Positions 18,206 through 28,352 of a DNA stretch of 64,000 bases are shown here, one piece after another. The DNA comes from Dyadobacter beijingensis DSM 21582 (GTDB taxonomy: Bacteria; Bacteroidota; Bacteroidia; Cytophagales; Spirosomataceae), in assembly GCF_000382205.1 (NCBI RefSeq), contig NZ_KB907789.1, forward strand, positions 1,104,700 to 1,168,699. The letters are read 5' to 3'. The stretch's first letter is position 1, and each line of letters starts with the position of its first letter. The notes beneath the pieces are model-generated. The model had not been told where the DNA came from. It made no database searches and saw only the letters and a list, made by a program, of their open reading frames with translations. Both the position numbers and the translations under genes were made by a program.

Positions 18206-21200
18206 ATGTCGCAAATGTCTGAACAAATGGTAGAAAATCAGGGACTGTACCGCCCGGAATTTGAGCATGATGCATGTGGAATCGGTTTCCGGGCTAACAT
18301 CAAGGGTCGTAAGTCGCACCAGATCGTGGCTGATGCCATTCATATGCTCGAAAGGATGGAGCATAGGGGTGCTACTGGTTTTGACCCTAACACCGGTGAC
18401 GGTGCTGGTATTTTAATTCAGATCCCTCACGAGTTCTTTGTAGAAGAATCTACCAAGTTGGGCTTTCACTTGCCGCCGGCAGGTGAGTATGGTGTAGGGA
18501 TGATCTTTTTCCCCGGCAGCGAGCTTGCCAGGGAAGAAAGCAGGGATATTCTGAACCGAAAGATCAAGAAGCTGGGCCTTCAACTGCTCGGCTACCGCAA
18601 GGTTCCTACATTGAACAATACCCTGGGTGAAGGCTCTCTCTCCGTTGAACCGGTAGTAGAGCAGGTTTTCATTAAACGTCCGGACGACATTACGGACGAT
18701 ATGGCGTTTGAACGCAAGCTGTTCATTCTCCGCCAGGTTGCTGCACGATTGATTAAAGACACGGTCAAAGGCGCGAAAAATTTCTATTTCTCCTCGCTTT
18801 CAAGCCGTACTATCTCATACAAAGGGCAACTTACGACTGCCCAGCTGAAATATTACTTCCCGGACCTGGAAAACGAGTCGGTGGTATCTGCATTGGCAGT
18901 AGTACACTCGCGTTTCTCGACCAACACCTTCCCTTCATGGGAGCTGGCCCAGCCGTTCCGCTACATCGCGCACAATGGCGAGATCAACACCGTGAAAGGT
19001 AATGTGAACTGGATCCGCGCCGGGGAAAAATCATTCGAGTCCAAATTCTTCTCGAAAGAAGAAATGGATATGCTCCTGCCCATTTGCGACAGGAACCAGT
19101 CCGACTCCGCCAACCTCGACAATGCGATCGAACTGCTGCACCTTTCGGGCCGCTCATTGCCGCACGTCATGATGATGCTTATCCCCGAAGCATGGGACGG
19201 CAACGAGCAAATGGACCCTGAGCGCAAGGCATTCTACGAATACCACGCGGCCATTATGGAGCCTTGGGACGGTCCTGCATCGATCTCATTCACCGACGGC
19301 AAAATGGTAGGCGCTACGCTCGACCGCAACGGTCTGCGCCCGTCACGCTACTGGGTACTCGACGACGATACCATCATCATGGGCTCGGAAGCGGGTGTAT
19401 TGGAAGTGGACCAGGCGCGCGTCGTAACCAAAGGCCGCCTGCAACCCGGACGTATGTTCGTGGTGGATATGGAGCAGGGCCGCATTGTTCCCGATGAAGA
19501 AATCAAATCGCAAATCTGCACCGCGCAGCCTTACCAGCAGTGGCTGGACGAGAACAAGCTGCACGTGGACGCGCTCGATCACCCGATCCGCACGTACCGC
19601 GCATACGACGAGAATGCATTGCTGAAACGTCAGGTTGCATTCGGTTATACTTCGGAGGATTTGCGCATGATCCTCGGGCCAATGGCTCAGACGGGCATGG
19701 AAGCGATCGGTTCGATGGGTACCGACTCGCCGCTGGCCGTTCTTTCGGACCAGTCACAGCATTTGTCTACCTATTTCAAACAGCTCTTTGCACAGGTTAC
19801 CAACCCGCCGATCGACTCGATCCGCGAGCGTGCGATCATGTCTTTGATCTCTTTCGTAGGCAGCACCGAGAACATTCTCACTGAAACGCCAAAACATTGC
19901 CGCCAGATCGCATTGCCGCACCCGATCCTTTCGGTGCAGGAATTCGACAAGCTGCGTTTTGTAGATAAAGACGGCTTCCAGGCCAAAACCATCAATACGT
20001 ATTTCCGTGCCGACGAAGGCGGAAAAGCATTGGAAAGAGCATTGGACAGAATCTGCCGTTACGCGGTAGACGCGATCGAAGACGGATTTGAGATCCTTAT
20101 CCTCTCCGACCGCGCCATCGACTCCGACCACGCGCCGATCCCTTCACTGCTCGCAACGGCAACCATCCACCACCACCTGATCCGCGAGGGATTGCGTGGT
20201 AAAGTGGGCTTGCTCGTAGAAGCGGGAGACGTTTGGGAAACCCACCACGTAGCGACGCTGATCGGCTACGGTGCAGCGGGTATCTGCCCTTACATGGCGT
20301 TCGAAACGCTTTCGTACATGAACCGCAAAGGCATGATCGAAGGCGAGTTCACCGACGAAAAACTGCATTACAACTACATCAAGGCCGTTAACAAGGAGCT
20401 TTTGAAGATATTCTCCAAGATGGGAATCTCGACCCTGCAATCTTACCAGGGTGCGCAGATCTTCGAATGCGTGGGCTTGAACAAGGACGTAATCGACAAA
20501 TATTTCACAGGAACCATCTCGCGTATCAGCGGTATGGGTATTCCTGAGATTGCCCGTGAAATCCTCGTACGTCACAAAGTGGCTTACCACGAAAGCGCGG
20601 AGCAAAAGCCAAGACTGGAAGTAGGTGGTGTTTACCAATGGAAACAACGTGGTGAAGCACACATCTTCAACCCGCAGTCGGTGCATTTGCTGCAACAATC
20701 TACCCGCAATGCGAGCTACGAACAGTTCAAGAAATACTCTAAACTGATCGACGAACAGAGCCACAAAGCGCTGACGTTGCGCGGCTTGCTGAAATTCAAA
20801 AAAGGCAATGCGATTCCTCTGAGTGAGGTAGAGCCGGTTGAAAATATTTTCAAACGCTTCGCGACAGGTGCCATGTCTTTCGGATCGATTTCATGGGAAG
20901 CGCATACGACGCTGGCGATTGCGATGAACCGCATCGGCGGTAAATCCAACTCCGGTGAAGGTGGCGAGGACGAGCTGCGTTACAACAAGCTGCCGAACGG
21001 CGACAGCATGAATTCGCAGATCAAACAAGTTGCTTCGGGCCGTTTTGGTGTAACAAGCCACTACCTGAGCAATGCGGGCGAGCTGCAAATCAAAACTGCC
21101 CAAGGTGCAAAACCGGGCGAAGGTGGTCAGCTTCCGGGCTTTAAGGTGGACGACTGGATCGGCCGTACCCGTCACTCGACGCCGGGCGTGGGCTTGATCT

Positions 21201-22786
21201 CCCCTCCTCCTCATCACGATATTTACTCGATCGAGGATTTGGCGCAGCTGATCTTCGACCTTAAAAATGCCAACCGTGCTGCACGTATCAGCGTGAAGCT
21301 GGTATCCGAAGCCGGTGTAGGAACCGTAGCATCCGGTGTAGCGAAAGCACACGCCGACCACATCCTTATCTCGGGTTACGACGGTGGTACCGGTGCCTCT
21401 CCATTGAGCTCGATCCGCCACGCGGGTCTGCCATGGGAACTTGGCTTGGCTGAAACGCACCAGACTTTGGTAAGAAACAAACTGCGCGGACGGGTAACCG
21501 TTCAGGCCGACGGACAGCTCCGTACCGGCCGCGACCTCGCGATCGCCGCATTGCTTGGTGCCGAAGAATGGGGTGTAGCAACGGCAGCATTGGTAGCAGC
21601 CGGCTGTATCATGATGCGTAAATGCCACCTGAACACCTGCCCGGTAGGTGTAGCTACGCAGCGTAAGGAACTCCGCGCATTGTTCTCGGGCAAGCCTGAG
21701 CACGTGGTGAACATGTTTACCTACATGGCGGAAGAGCTGCGCGAGATCATGGCCCAGCTTGGTTTCAGAACCGTAAATGAAATGGTTGGTCAGGCCCAGT
21801 ACCTCGAACTGCGCAATGATATCAAACATTGGAAATACAAAAACCTGAACTTCGACGCGATCCTGTACAAAGAGGGCGACCTTTCGGTAGCCCAATTCAA
21901 GCAGGAAGAGCAGGACCACGGTATCGACGCCATTCTCGACCTCGACCTGATCCGTTCGGCGCAGCCCGCATTGGAGAAGAAAGACGAGATTTATGCAGAA
22001 TTTCCGATCAACAACCTGAACCGGTCGGTGGGAACGATGCTTTCGAACGAAATCTCGAAGAAATACGGCGGCTCAGGCTTGCCAAACGGCAATATCCACT
22101 TCAAATTCCGCGGTACTGCGGGCCAGAGCTTCGGTGCATTCAATACCTTGGGTGTACGCCTCGAACTGGAAGGTGACGCGAACGACTACTTCGGAAAAGG
22201 CCTCTGCGGCGCCGAACTGATCGTGTACCCCGACCGCGACGCGAAATTCAAGCCGGAAGAGAACATCATCATCGGTAACGTGGCATTCTACGGTGCTACT
22301 TCGGGTGACGCCTACATCCGCGGAACGGCGGGCGAGCGCTTCTGCGTACGTAACTCGGGCGCGAAAGTGGTTGTGGAAGGTGTCGGCGACCACGGTCTCG
22401 AATACATGACGGGCGGGTTGGCGATCATCCTCGGCGAAACAGGCCGCAACTTCGCGGCGGGTATGTCGGGCGGTGTGGCTTACGTCCTCGACAAGAACGG
22501 AACCTTCGAAGAGAAAGTAAATAAAGAAATGGTGTCGCTCGAAGCATTGAATGAAGAAGACAAAACGATTCTTCGCGAGTATCTGGATAAACATTTCCAG
22601 TACACGACCAGCAACATCGCTTTCCAACTGATCCAGAACTGGGAAGAATCTGTGAAGCAATTTGTGAAAGTAATGCCATCCGACTTCCGCAAAGCGCTGG
22701 AAGGACGCGGTATCACGCTCGCACAGCAGATTGCAGACAAGAACGTGGTGTACAAAGACATCGTCGTAGACGTGGTACACCAGTAA
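18206..22786 (+). CDS. gltB: Glutamate synthase (NADPH) large subunit
   Basis: GltB makes glutamate from glutamine and 2-oxoglutarate, together with GltD. The 1526-residue protein has the amidotransferase domain starting at a conserved Cys24 (HDACGIGF), which becomes N-terminal after removal of the leader. The central domain follows, then the FMN/2-oxoglutarate domain (SGYDGGTGASPLSSIRHAG) with the iron-sulfur Cys cluster MRKCHLNTCPVGVATQ. The C-terminal GXGXG helix domain (FRGTAGQSFGAF) is also present. Length is normal. The codons look like those of a highly expressed gene. gltD follows 49 bases on. Confidence 0.98.
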   Translation: MSQMSEQMVENQGLYRPEFEHDACGIGFRANIKGRKSHQIVADAIHMLERMEHRGATGFDPNTGDGAGILIQIPHEFFVEESTKLGFHLPPAGEYGVGMIFFPGSELAREESRDILNRKIKKLGLQLLGYRKVPTLNNTLGEGSLSVEPVVEQVFIKRPDDITDDMAFERKLFILRQVAARLIKDTVKGAKNFYFSSLSSRTISYKGQLTTAQLKYYFPDLENESVVSALAVVHSRFSTNTFPSWELAQPFRYIAHNGEINTVKGNVNWIRAGEKSFESKFFSKEEMDMLLPICDRNQSDSANLDNAIELLHLSGRSLPHVMMMLIPEAWDGNEQMDPERKAFYEYHAAIMEPWDGPASISFTDGKMVGATLDRNGLRPSRYWVLDDDTIIMGSEAGVLEVDQARVVTKGRLQPGRMFVVDMEQGRIVPDEEIKSQICTAQPYQQWLDENKLHVDALDHPIRTYRAYDENALLKRQVAFGYTSEDLRMILGPMAQTGMEAIGSMGTDSPLAVLSDQSQHLSTYFKQLFAQVTNPPIDSIRERAIMSLISFVGSTENILTETPKHCRQIALPHPILSVQEFDKLRFVDKDGFQAKTINTYFRADEGGKALERALDRICRYAVDAIEDGFEILILSDRAIDSDHAPIPSLLATATIHHHLIREGLRGKVGLLVEAGDVWETHHVATLIGYGAAGICPYMAFETLSYMNRKGMIEGEFTDEKLHYNYIKAVNKELLKIFSKMGISTLQSYQGAQIFECVGLNKDVIDKYFTGTISRISGMGIPEIAREILVRHKVAYHESAEQKPRLEVGGVYQWKQRGEAHIFNPQSVHLLQQSTRNASYEQFKKYSKLIDEQSHKALTLRGLLKFKKGNAIPLSEVEPVENIFKRFATGAMSFGSISWEAHTTLAIAMNRIGGKSNSGEGGEDELRYNKLPNGDSMNSQIKQVASGRFGVTSHYLSNAGELQIKTAQGAKPGEGGQLPGFKVDDWIGRTRHSTPGVGLISPPPHHDIYSIEDLAQLIFDLKNANRAARISVKLVSEAGVGTVASGVAKAHADHILISGYDGGTGASPLSSIRHAGLPWELGLAETHQTLVRNKLRGRVTVQADGQLRTGRDLAIAALLGAEEWGVATAALVAAGCIMMRKCHLNTCPVGVATQRKELRALFSGKPEHVVNMFTYMAEELREIMAQLGFRTVNEMVGQAQYLELRNDIKHWKYKNLNFDAILYKEGDLSVAQFKQEEQDHGIDAILDLDLIRSAQPALEKKDEIYAEFPINNLNRSVGTMLSNEISKKYGGSGLPNGNIHFKFRGTAGQSFGAFNTLGVRLELEGDANDYFGKGLCGAELIVYPDRDAKFKPEENIIIGNVAFYGATSGDAYIRGTAGERFCVRNSGAKVVVEGVGDHGLEYMTGGLAIILGETGRNFAAGMSGGVAYVLDKNGTFEEKVNKEMVSLEALNEEDKTILREYLDKHFQYTTSNIAFQLIQNWEESVKQFVKVMPSDFRKALEGRGITLAQQIADKNVVYKDIVVDVVHQ

Positions 22787-22835
22787 TTTTCAGTTTCAAG
22801 ATCAACTATCAGAATTTTTTAAATCAGTAATAAGA

Positions 22836-24344
22836 ATGGGAAAACCAACCGGATTTTTAGAGTTTGAAAGGGAGTTGCCGAAAAAAAGAAGCGTAGACGA
22901 GCGCTTGAAAGACTACCGTGAGATTGAAACCGCACCAACCGACTCTAATTCCAAACAGCAGGCAGCCCGTTGTATGGACTGCGGAATTCCTTTTTGCCAT
23001 AATGGTTGTCCGCTGGGCAACATCATCCCCGAGTTCAACGACGCGGTGTATGATGAAAACTGGGGACTGGCCTACGAAATATTAGCGTCTACCAACAACT
23101 TCCCTGAATTCACAGGCCGCATTTGCCCCGCTCCTTGCGAAGCATCCTGCGTACTGGGTATCAACAAGCCGCCGGTAGCGATCGAGTACATCGAGAAATC
23201 GATCATCGAAAAAGCATTTGAACTAGGTTTGGTGAAACCACGCATCCCGAAAACCCGCACCGGTAAAAGAGTGGCGGTGGTAGGTTCGGGGCCTGCGGGT
23301 ATGGCAGCTGCTTACCAGCTCAACCAGGCCGGTCACTCGGTAGTGTTGCTGGAAAGAGCAGATAAAATCGGTGGTTTGGTACGTTACGGTATCCCCGATT
23401 TCAAACTTGACAAAGGCATTATCGACCGTCGTATGGCGGTGATGGAAGCCGAAGGCGTGGAGTTCCGTACCGGCGTAAATGTAGGTGTGGATATCAAAGC
23501 GGACGAGCTGCAGAATGAATTCGACGCCGTGCTGCTGACGATGGGATCGACCGTTCCGCGCGATGTGAAAATCGCGGGCCGTCAGTTCAAAGGCGTACAC
23601 TTTGCGATGGAATTCCTGAGCCAGCAGAACAAACGCGTTGCCGGTATCGACCGCGTGATGGATCACCGCGGCGTGGCTTACCCGAATGGCGAAATCCTTG
23701 CGACCGACAAGCACGTGGTGGTAATCGGTGGCGGTGATACGGGTTCCGACTGCGTGGGTACTTCGGGCCGTCACGGTGCGAAATCCGTTACGCAAATCGA
23801 ACTCATGCCGATTCCTCCGAAAGACCGCGACGCCAGCACCCCTTGGCCGAACTGGCCGATGATGCTCCGCACATCGACCTCACACGAGGAAGGTTGCGAC
23901 AGACACTGGTCCATCAATACCAAGGAATTCATCGGTGACGAAAACGGTAACCTGACCGCATTGAAGATCGTAGACCTCGACTGGCAGAAAGACCCTGAAA
24001 CGGGCCGTATGCAAATGAAAGAGGTAGAAGGCAGCGAGCGTACCATTCCTTGCGACCTGGCCTTTTTGGCAGCCGGCTTCCTGCACCCGCAGCAAGAAGG
24101 CCTGTTGAACGACCTCGAGCTGGAATTCGACGAGCGCGGCAACATCAAAACCAACGGATACCAGTCGACTTCCAACGAGAAGATCTTCGCAGCGGGCGAC
24201 TGCCGCCGCGGACAATCGCTCGTGGTATGGGCGATCAGCGAAGGCCGCGAAGCGGCACGTTCGGTGGACGAGTACCTGATGGGTGAGTCATTCCTCGAAG
24301 CCAAGGCTGTATCGATGCTGAATCCTGTATTTGCACATGCATAA
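22836..24344 (+). CDS. gltD: Glutamate synthase small subunit
   Basis: GltD feeds electrons from NADPH to GltB. The 502-residue protein has the N-terminal iron-sulfur cysteines (CMDCGIPFCHNGCPLGN and CPAPCEASCVLG), the FAD-binding VVGSGPAGMAAAYQL and the NADPH-binding VIGGGDTGSDCVGT. Near the end is the FAD motif FAAGDCRRGQSLVVWAISEG. Length and motif order are standard. It forms an operon with gltB and is followed by a terminator. Confidence 0.98.
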   Translation: MGKPTGFLEFERELPKKRSVDERLKDYREIETAPTDSNSKQQAARCMDCGIPFCHNGCPLGNIIPEFNDAVYDENWGLAYEILASTNNFPEFTGRICPAPCEASCVLGINKPPVAIEYIEKSIIEKAFELGLVKPRIPKTRTGKRVAVVGSGPAGMAAAYQLNQAGHSVVLLERADKIGGLVRYGIPDFKLDKGIIDRRMAVMEAEGVEFRTGVNVGVDIKADELQNEFDAVLLTMGSTVPRDVKIAGRQFKGVHFAMEFLSQQNKRVAGIDRVMDHRGVAYPNGEILATDKHVVVIGGGDTGSDCVGTSGRHGAKSVTQIELMPIPPKDRDASTPWPNWPMMLRTSTSHEEGCDRHWSINTKEFIGDENGNLTALKIVDLDWQKDPETGRMQMKEVEGSERTIPCDLAFLAAGFLHPQQEGLLNDLELEFDERGNIKTNGYQSTSNEKIFAAGDCRRGQSLVVWAISEGREAARSVDEYLMGESFLEAKAVSMLNPVFAHA

Positions 24345-24383
24345 TCAAGACAGGATTTAAGCCAGCCTCTATATCATGTATCA

Positions 24384-24414
24384 CAAGAAAGCTGCCCTAC
24401 CCGGCAGCTTCTTG
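24384..24414 (+). terminator. Terminator after gltD
   Basis: A stem of about 12 bp with a single bulged A (24384-24396 with 24403-24414) precedes the tract GTTTTAT. It lies 40 bases after gltD. Confidence 0.75.
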
Positions 24415-24427
24415 TTTTATATCCCTT

Positions 24428-24435
24428 TATATTTG
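24428..24435 (+). promoter_or_regulatory. -7 element of the deacetylase gene
   Basis: TATATTTG matches TAnnTTTG exactly and lies 24 bases before the ATG at 24459, just after the gltD terminator. A clear -33 element is not evident. Confidence 0.5.
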
Positions 24436-24458
24436 GCTTCAAAATATCATCACGCTAT

Positions 24459-25079
24459 ATGTTTTTGCATTATTCGCCATTCTGGCTGAAAGCATTTTTC
24501 CCGGGCTTTATCTGGCACATCCCCACGAAGGAAAAGGCCATATACCTCACTTTCGACGACGGCCCTATCCCGGATATTACCGAGCAGGTGCTGGAAATAT
24601 TGGCCCGGTACAATGCAAAAGCGACATTTTTCAGCATCGGCGCGAATGTCCGGAAACATCCGGACATATATGAAATGGTGCAAAACGGCGGACACGCCAT
24701 AGGCAACCACACATTCAACCACATGAACGGCTGGAAAACTGAGGACGCCGTTTACCTCGAAAACATTCAGCAATGCAAGGAACAGCTGGGCCTCGAAACG
24801 AAGCTTTTCCGTCCGCCTTACGGACGCATCCGGAAGAGCCAGTCGAGCGTGGTTTTGCGGGACAAGCAGATCATTATGTGGGACGTTCTCAGCGGCGACT
24901 TCTCCGCAGAAATCACCCCTGAAATTTGTTTAAAAAAATCCATCCAACACACCCGGCCCGGCTCCATCGTGCTGTTCCACGACAGTATCAAAGCCGCTAA
25001 AAACATGCTTTATACGTTGCCTCGCTACCTCGAACATTTTAACGAGAAGGGTTACCGTTTTGTAGCATTACCCATGTAA
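24459..25079 (+). CDS. Polysaccharide deacetylase family protein (NodB-like)
   Basis: The 206-residue protein is a compact CE4 carbohydrate esterase. It has the metal and catalytic motif YLTFDDGP (two Asp), HTFNH (two His ligands), RPPYGR, and the C-terminal IVLFHDS with the last His. All metal ligands are present. It probably removes acetyl groups from a cell-wall or capsule polysaccharide. There is no obvious signal peptide, although the N-terminus is hydrophobic. The TatD gene begins 2 bases after its stop, so the two are translated from one mRNA. Confidence 0.93.
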   Translation: MFLHYSPFWLKAFFPGFIWHIPTKEKAIYLTFDDGPIPDITEQVLEILARYNAKATFFSIGANVRKHPDIYEMVQNGGHAIGNHTFNHMNGWKTEDAVYLENIQQCKEQLGLETKLFRPPYGRIRKSQSSVVLRDKQIIMWDVLSGDFSAEITPEICLKKSIQHTRPGSIVLFHDSIKAAKNMLYTLPRYLEHFNEKGYRFVALPM

Positions 25080-25081
25080 AT

Positions 25082-25855
25082 ATGATTGAAACCCACGCCC
25101 ACATATACAGCGACGATTACGCCGAAGACCGTACCGAAATGCTCGACCGCGCCTGGAATGCAGGAATTGAGCAAATATGGATGCCTAACTGCGACCATGA
25201 AACGATCGACGGCATGCTCGAACTCGCTGAAAAGTATCCCGGCAAATGCCTCCCGATGATCGGCCTGCACCCTACTTATGTGAAGGAAGATTTTGAAAAG
25301 GAGTTGCAGATCATGGAAGAATGGCTCGGCAAATATGCGTTTATAGCCATTGGCGAGATCGGCATGGACCTTTTCTGGGACGTTACATTTAAAGCGCAGC
25401 AGGAAAAGGCATTCCTGTACCAATGCGGCCTCGCGCGCAAGCATAACCTCTGGATCGACATTCACAGCCGGAGCGCATTCCGGGAAACTGTAAAACTCAT
25501 CGAAGACTTTGCCGATCCCGCATTAACCGGCATTTTCCATTGCTTTACGGGCACATTGGACGAAGCGCAGAAAGCGATTGAGCTCGGTTTCAAGCTCGGT
25601 ATCGGCGGCGTGGCCACATTCAAGAATGGCGGCCTGGACAAAGTGATACCGCACGTCGGGATCGAGCATTTGGTACTGGAAACCGACGCACCCTACCTGG
25701 CCCCCGTCCCCTACCGCGGCAAACGTAACGAAGTCGCCTACATCGATATCGTAGCCCAGCGCATAGCCGATCTGAAAGAAATGACCAAAACCGACGTCAT
25801 CGCTGCCACCACGGCGAATGCTAAAAGCATGCTGCGGCAGGCGAGAAGTGAGTAA
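25082..25855 (+). CDS. TatD family metal-dependent hydrolase
   Basis: The 257-residue protein has the TIM-barrel metallohydrolase motifs of TatD: N-terminal ETHAHIYS, the Glu of AIGEIGMD, His in IHSR, FHCFTGT, and the last Asp in LVLETDAPYLAP. Members are 3'-5' exonucleases or DNases. It sits 2 bases after the deacetylase gene and 39 bases before the asparaginase gene. Confidence 0.93.
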   Translation: MIETHAHIYSDDYAEDRTEMLDRAWNAGIEQIWMPNCDHETIDGMLELAEKYPGKCLPMIGLHPTYVKEDFEKELQIMEEWLGKYAFIAIGEIGMDLFWDVTFKAQQEKAFLYQCGLARKHNLWIDIHSRSAFRETVKLIEDFADPALTGIFHCFTGTLDEAQKAIELGFKLGIGGVATFKNGGLDKVIPHVGIEHLVLETDAPYLAPVPYRGKRNEVAYIDIVAQRIADLKEMTKTDVIAATTANAKSMLRQARSE

Positions 25856-25894
25856 TAGCAAACATGCCTGGCACTTGCATAAATCAGTAATTCA

Positions 25895-26968
25895 ATGAGT
25901 TATACCAAAATACATATTAACCCCATTTCCCCGGAGCCCACTACCGGTTCGGTCCTTGTGATCTACACCGGGGGAACGCTGGGCATGGTGTACGAAACGA
26001 AGGGCAAGCAGCTTGTCCCGTTCGACTTCCAGCAGATTATTGAAAAGGTCCCCGAGATCAGCCGGCTGGATTTCGACATTACCTTTCTCTCCCTCCCTGA
26101 GCCGATCGATTCGTCGAACATGAACCCGGCGATCTGGGTGGAGCTCGCGACCATTATCGAGGCGCATTACGAGCAGTTCGACAGCTTTGTGATCCTGCAT
26201 GGCACGGATACGATGGCTTACACGGCTTCGGCTTTAAGCTATTTGCTCGAAAACCTCAACAAGCCCGTCATCCTCACGGGCGCGCAGCTGCCCATCGGCG
26301 TGGCGCGTTCGGACGCGCGTGAGAACGTGATCACCGCATTGGAACTGGCGGCCGCCAAGAATGCGGAAGGGCATCCGATTATCACCGAGGTTTGCATTTA
26401 TTTCAATTCCAACCTGCTGCGCGGTAACCGTTCCAAAAAGCAGGAAAGCTCGGATTTCAACGCATTCCATTCCGAAAACTATCCGGCGCTGGCAAATGCG
26501 GGCGTCAATATCGAATACAACTTTCCATACATCAAACCGTACAAACCGGGCTTGAAACTGAACGTCCACAAAAGCTTCGATAGCAACGTCGCATTCCTGA
26601 AAATGTTCCCGGGCATCAGCCGGCAAGTGGTGGAATCGATTTTGAATATCGAAGGGCTTAGGGGCATTGTGCTGGAAACCTACGGTGCCGGCAATGCCAC
26701 TACCGAGCCGTGGTTTTTGAATGCAGTCAGCAATGCGATCGAAAAGGATATCGTCATATTCAATGTCTCCCAATGTGATGGTGGCCGTGTATCGCAGGGC
26801 CAGTACCAGACGAGCAAGTTCCTCCAACAGATCGGCGTGATCAGCGGCTCGGACATTACCGCCGAAGCGGCGATCACCAAAATGATGTACGTTTTCGCCT
26901 GCGAACGCCCCGGCGGCGCATGCGTGGACCTGCTCGGCAAGCCTCTCCGCGGAGAAATGAGCATTTGA
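25895..26968 (+). CDS. ansA: Type I L-asparaginase
   Basis: The 357-residue protein hydrolyses asparagine to aspartate and ammonia. It carries both catalytic threonine motifs, VIYTGGTLGMV near residue 27 and VILHGTDTMAYTASALSY near residue 100, and the family motif ILTGAQLPIG. There is no signal peptide, so this is the cytoplasmic type I form. It is the last gene of the deacetylase-TatD-asparaginase run. Confidence 0.94.
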   Translation: MSYTKIHINPISPEPTTGSVLVIYTGGTLGMVYETKGKQLVPFDFQQIIEKVPEISRLDFDITFLSLPEPIDSSNMNPAIWVELATIIEAHYEQFDSFVILHGTDTMAYTASALSYLLENLNKPVILTGAQLPIGVARSDARENVITALELAAAKNAEGHPIITEVCIYFNSNLLRGNRSKKQESSDFNAFHSENYPALANAGVNIEYNFPYIKPYKPGLKLNVHKSFDSNVAFLKMFPGISRQVVESILNIEGLRGIVLETYGAGNATTEPWFLNAVSNAIEKDIVIFNVSQCDGGRVSQGQYQTSKFLQQIGVISGSDITAEAAITKMMYVFACERPGGACVDLLGKPLRGEMSI

Positions 26969-26982
26969 TTTTGGCTACTGCA

Positions 26983-27013
26983 TTTGGAAACAACAATCTC
27001 TTCCTTATATTTG
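26983..27013 (+). promoter_or_regulatory. Promoter of tRNA-Ser(GGA)
   Basis: TTTG (26983-26986) and TATATTTG (27006-27013) match the Bacteroidota -33 and -7 elements with a 19-base spacer. The tRNA begins 10 bases after the -7 element. Confidence 0.85.
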
Positions 27014-27022
27014 CACCCCGAT

Positions 27023-27109
27023 AGAGAGGTGCCCGAGTGGTTGAAGGGGCTACCCTGGAAAGGTAGTATGTGGGTAACTGCATCGAGAGTTCGAATCTCT
27101 TCCTCTCTG
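27023..27109 (+). tRNA. tRNA-Ser (anticodon GGA)
   Basis: The acceptor AGAGAGG pairs with CCTCTCT, the anticodon stem CTACC/GGTAG holds GGA, and the T-stem GAGAG/CTCTT and a long variable arm are present. The discriminator is G and CCA is not encoded. Length 87. It marks the left border of the RiPP island. Confidence 0.96.
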
Positions 27110-27133
27110 CTGATAATAGTAACAAAAAGCATC

Positions 27134-27166
27134 AAAAGCCTGTAAATGAATCATTTACAGGCTTTT
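27134..27166 (+). terminator. Terminator after tRNA-Ser(GGA)
   Basis: A near-perfect palindrome (27134-27149 with 27151-27166) runs into TTTTT, 25 bases after the tRNA. Confidence 0.85.
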
Positions 27167-27257
27167 TCATTTTCACAGGTTAGTCAAAGCGTGCGTGCGA
27201 ACTAATTCTTTAATAAATTGACGGGGATTCAAAACCTTACACGCCGGAAATATCCCC

Positions 27258-28352
27258 ATGATGTCCTTTGATCTGAAAAATTTTTGGTTGAATAACAGGT
27301 ATTTAAATATAGCCAAGCATCTGACATTCTGTTGGTTATACTGGATCTACATCCTCTCCGACTTTTCCGTCACATTGGGCCGCACCGGGGACGAGGAGTG
27401 GAATCGCATTCTGTCGAACTGCATTTTTGCCCTGATTATATTGTCGATATACTCGCTGATTTATGCGCTGCAGAAAAGCCTTCCGGATAAGTTCTACATA
27501 TTTGTCTTTGTAGCGGTCTTCATTTATTTCCTCAATTCCTACGTCATTTATTATTCTTTTAAATTTATCGCTTCCACTCCCAATCCTTCCAAATTCGTGT
27601 CTTTTGGCTGGCAGAGAATGAAATCTGAAGCATTTTGGAGGATTCCCTTCAACCGGTTCATGGACCTCTACATCTGGGCGCTTACCGGTAACTACATTGT
27701 AATCCCGATTGCCATCATTGGAATCAGCAATACCTTTTCGTATTTCAACCGGATTTTAAAACTCCAGCGGAACAATCTGAGTCTGGAACTGGATTTTCTC
27801 AGGTCTCAGCTAAACCCTCATTTTCTGTTCAACAGTCTGAACAACATCTATTCCATGGTGGAAGAAACCAATGAACTGGCTGGCAATACGATCCTCAAAC
27901 TAGCCGATCTCATGCGTTACTCCCTCTATGAATCCAGCTCGGAAAACGTGCTTCTTTCGCGAGAGATCCTGTTTTTAAAAGATTATATAGAATTGGAAAA
28001 AATCCGGCACACACCCGACACACTCATCAGCTTTAAGGCCGAAGGCAATTTCGACGGTCATCGGATTCCGCCTTTTCTGCTTATCCCATTTGTTGAAAAT
28101 GCTTTTAAACATGGCCTGAATACCGTTGGAAAAAAATGGGTGGAAATAGTTGTACGCCTCGTTGATGGCAAACTGGCTTTTCAGGTAAGAAATAGCAAGC
28201 CCTCCATGCAAACCGAACCGCTGCAAAAAGGAGGAATCGGATTAGTAAACCTCAAGAAAAGATTGGATATTTATTACCCAAACCGTTATGAGTTAAAAGT
28301 TAACAACTCTGCCGCAGAGTATGACGTCTTCCTGCATATCAGCCTAAAATGA
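27258..28352 (+). CDS. LytS/YehU-type sensor histidine kinase
   Basis: The 364-residue protein has four to five membrane segments in its first 160 residues, without a large outer domain. The histidine kinase region of the LytS class follows, with LRSQLNPHFLFNSLNNI (phospho-acceptor His188) and the ATP-site motif IPPFLLIPFVENAFKHG (Asn281). The next gene, a LytTR response regulator, overlaps its stop by 4 bases, a classical two-component pair. The pair opens the RiPP island and probably senses an envelope signal or the peptide product; that is inference. Confidence 0.93.
   Translation: MMSFDLKNFWLNNRYLNIAKHLTFCWLYWIYILSDFSVTLGRTGDEEWNRILSNCIFALIILSIYSLIYALQKSLPDKFYIFVFVAVFIYFLNSYVIYYSFKFIASTPNPSKFVSFGWQRMKSEAFWRIPFNRFMDLYIWALTGNYIVIPIAIIGISNTFSYFNRILKLQRNNLSLELDFLRSQLNPHFLFNSLNNIYSMVEETNELAGNTILKLADLMRYSLYESSSENVLLSREILFLKDYIELEKIRHTPDTLISFKAEGNFDGHRIPPFLLIPFVENAFKHGLNTVGKKWVEIVVRLVDGKLAFQVRNSKPSMQTEPLQKGGIGLVNLKKRLDIYYPNRYELKVNNSAAEYDVFLHISLK

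Noticed and set aside
20891..21919. Minus-strand frames opposite gltB
   Set aside because: They overlap an obvious, complete gltB and show no family resemblance.
27023..27109. tRNA-Ser(GGA) as an integration site for the RiPP island
   Set aside because: No copy of the tRNA 3' end was seen on the far side and there is no integrase in the window, so it stays only a border mark.
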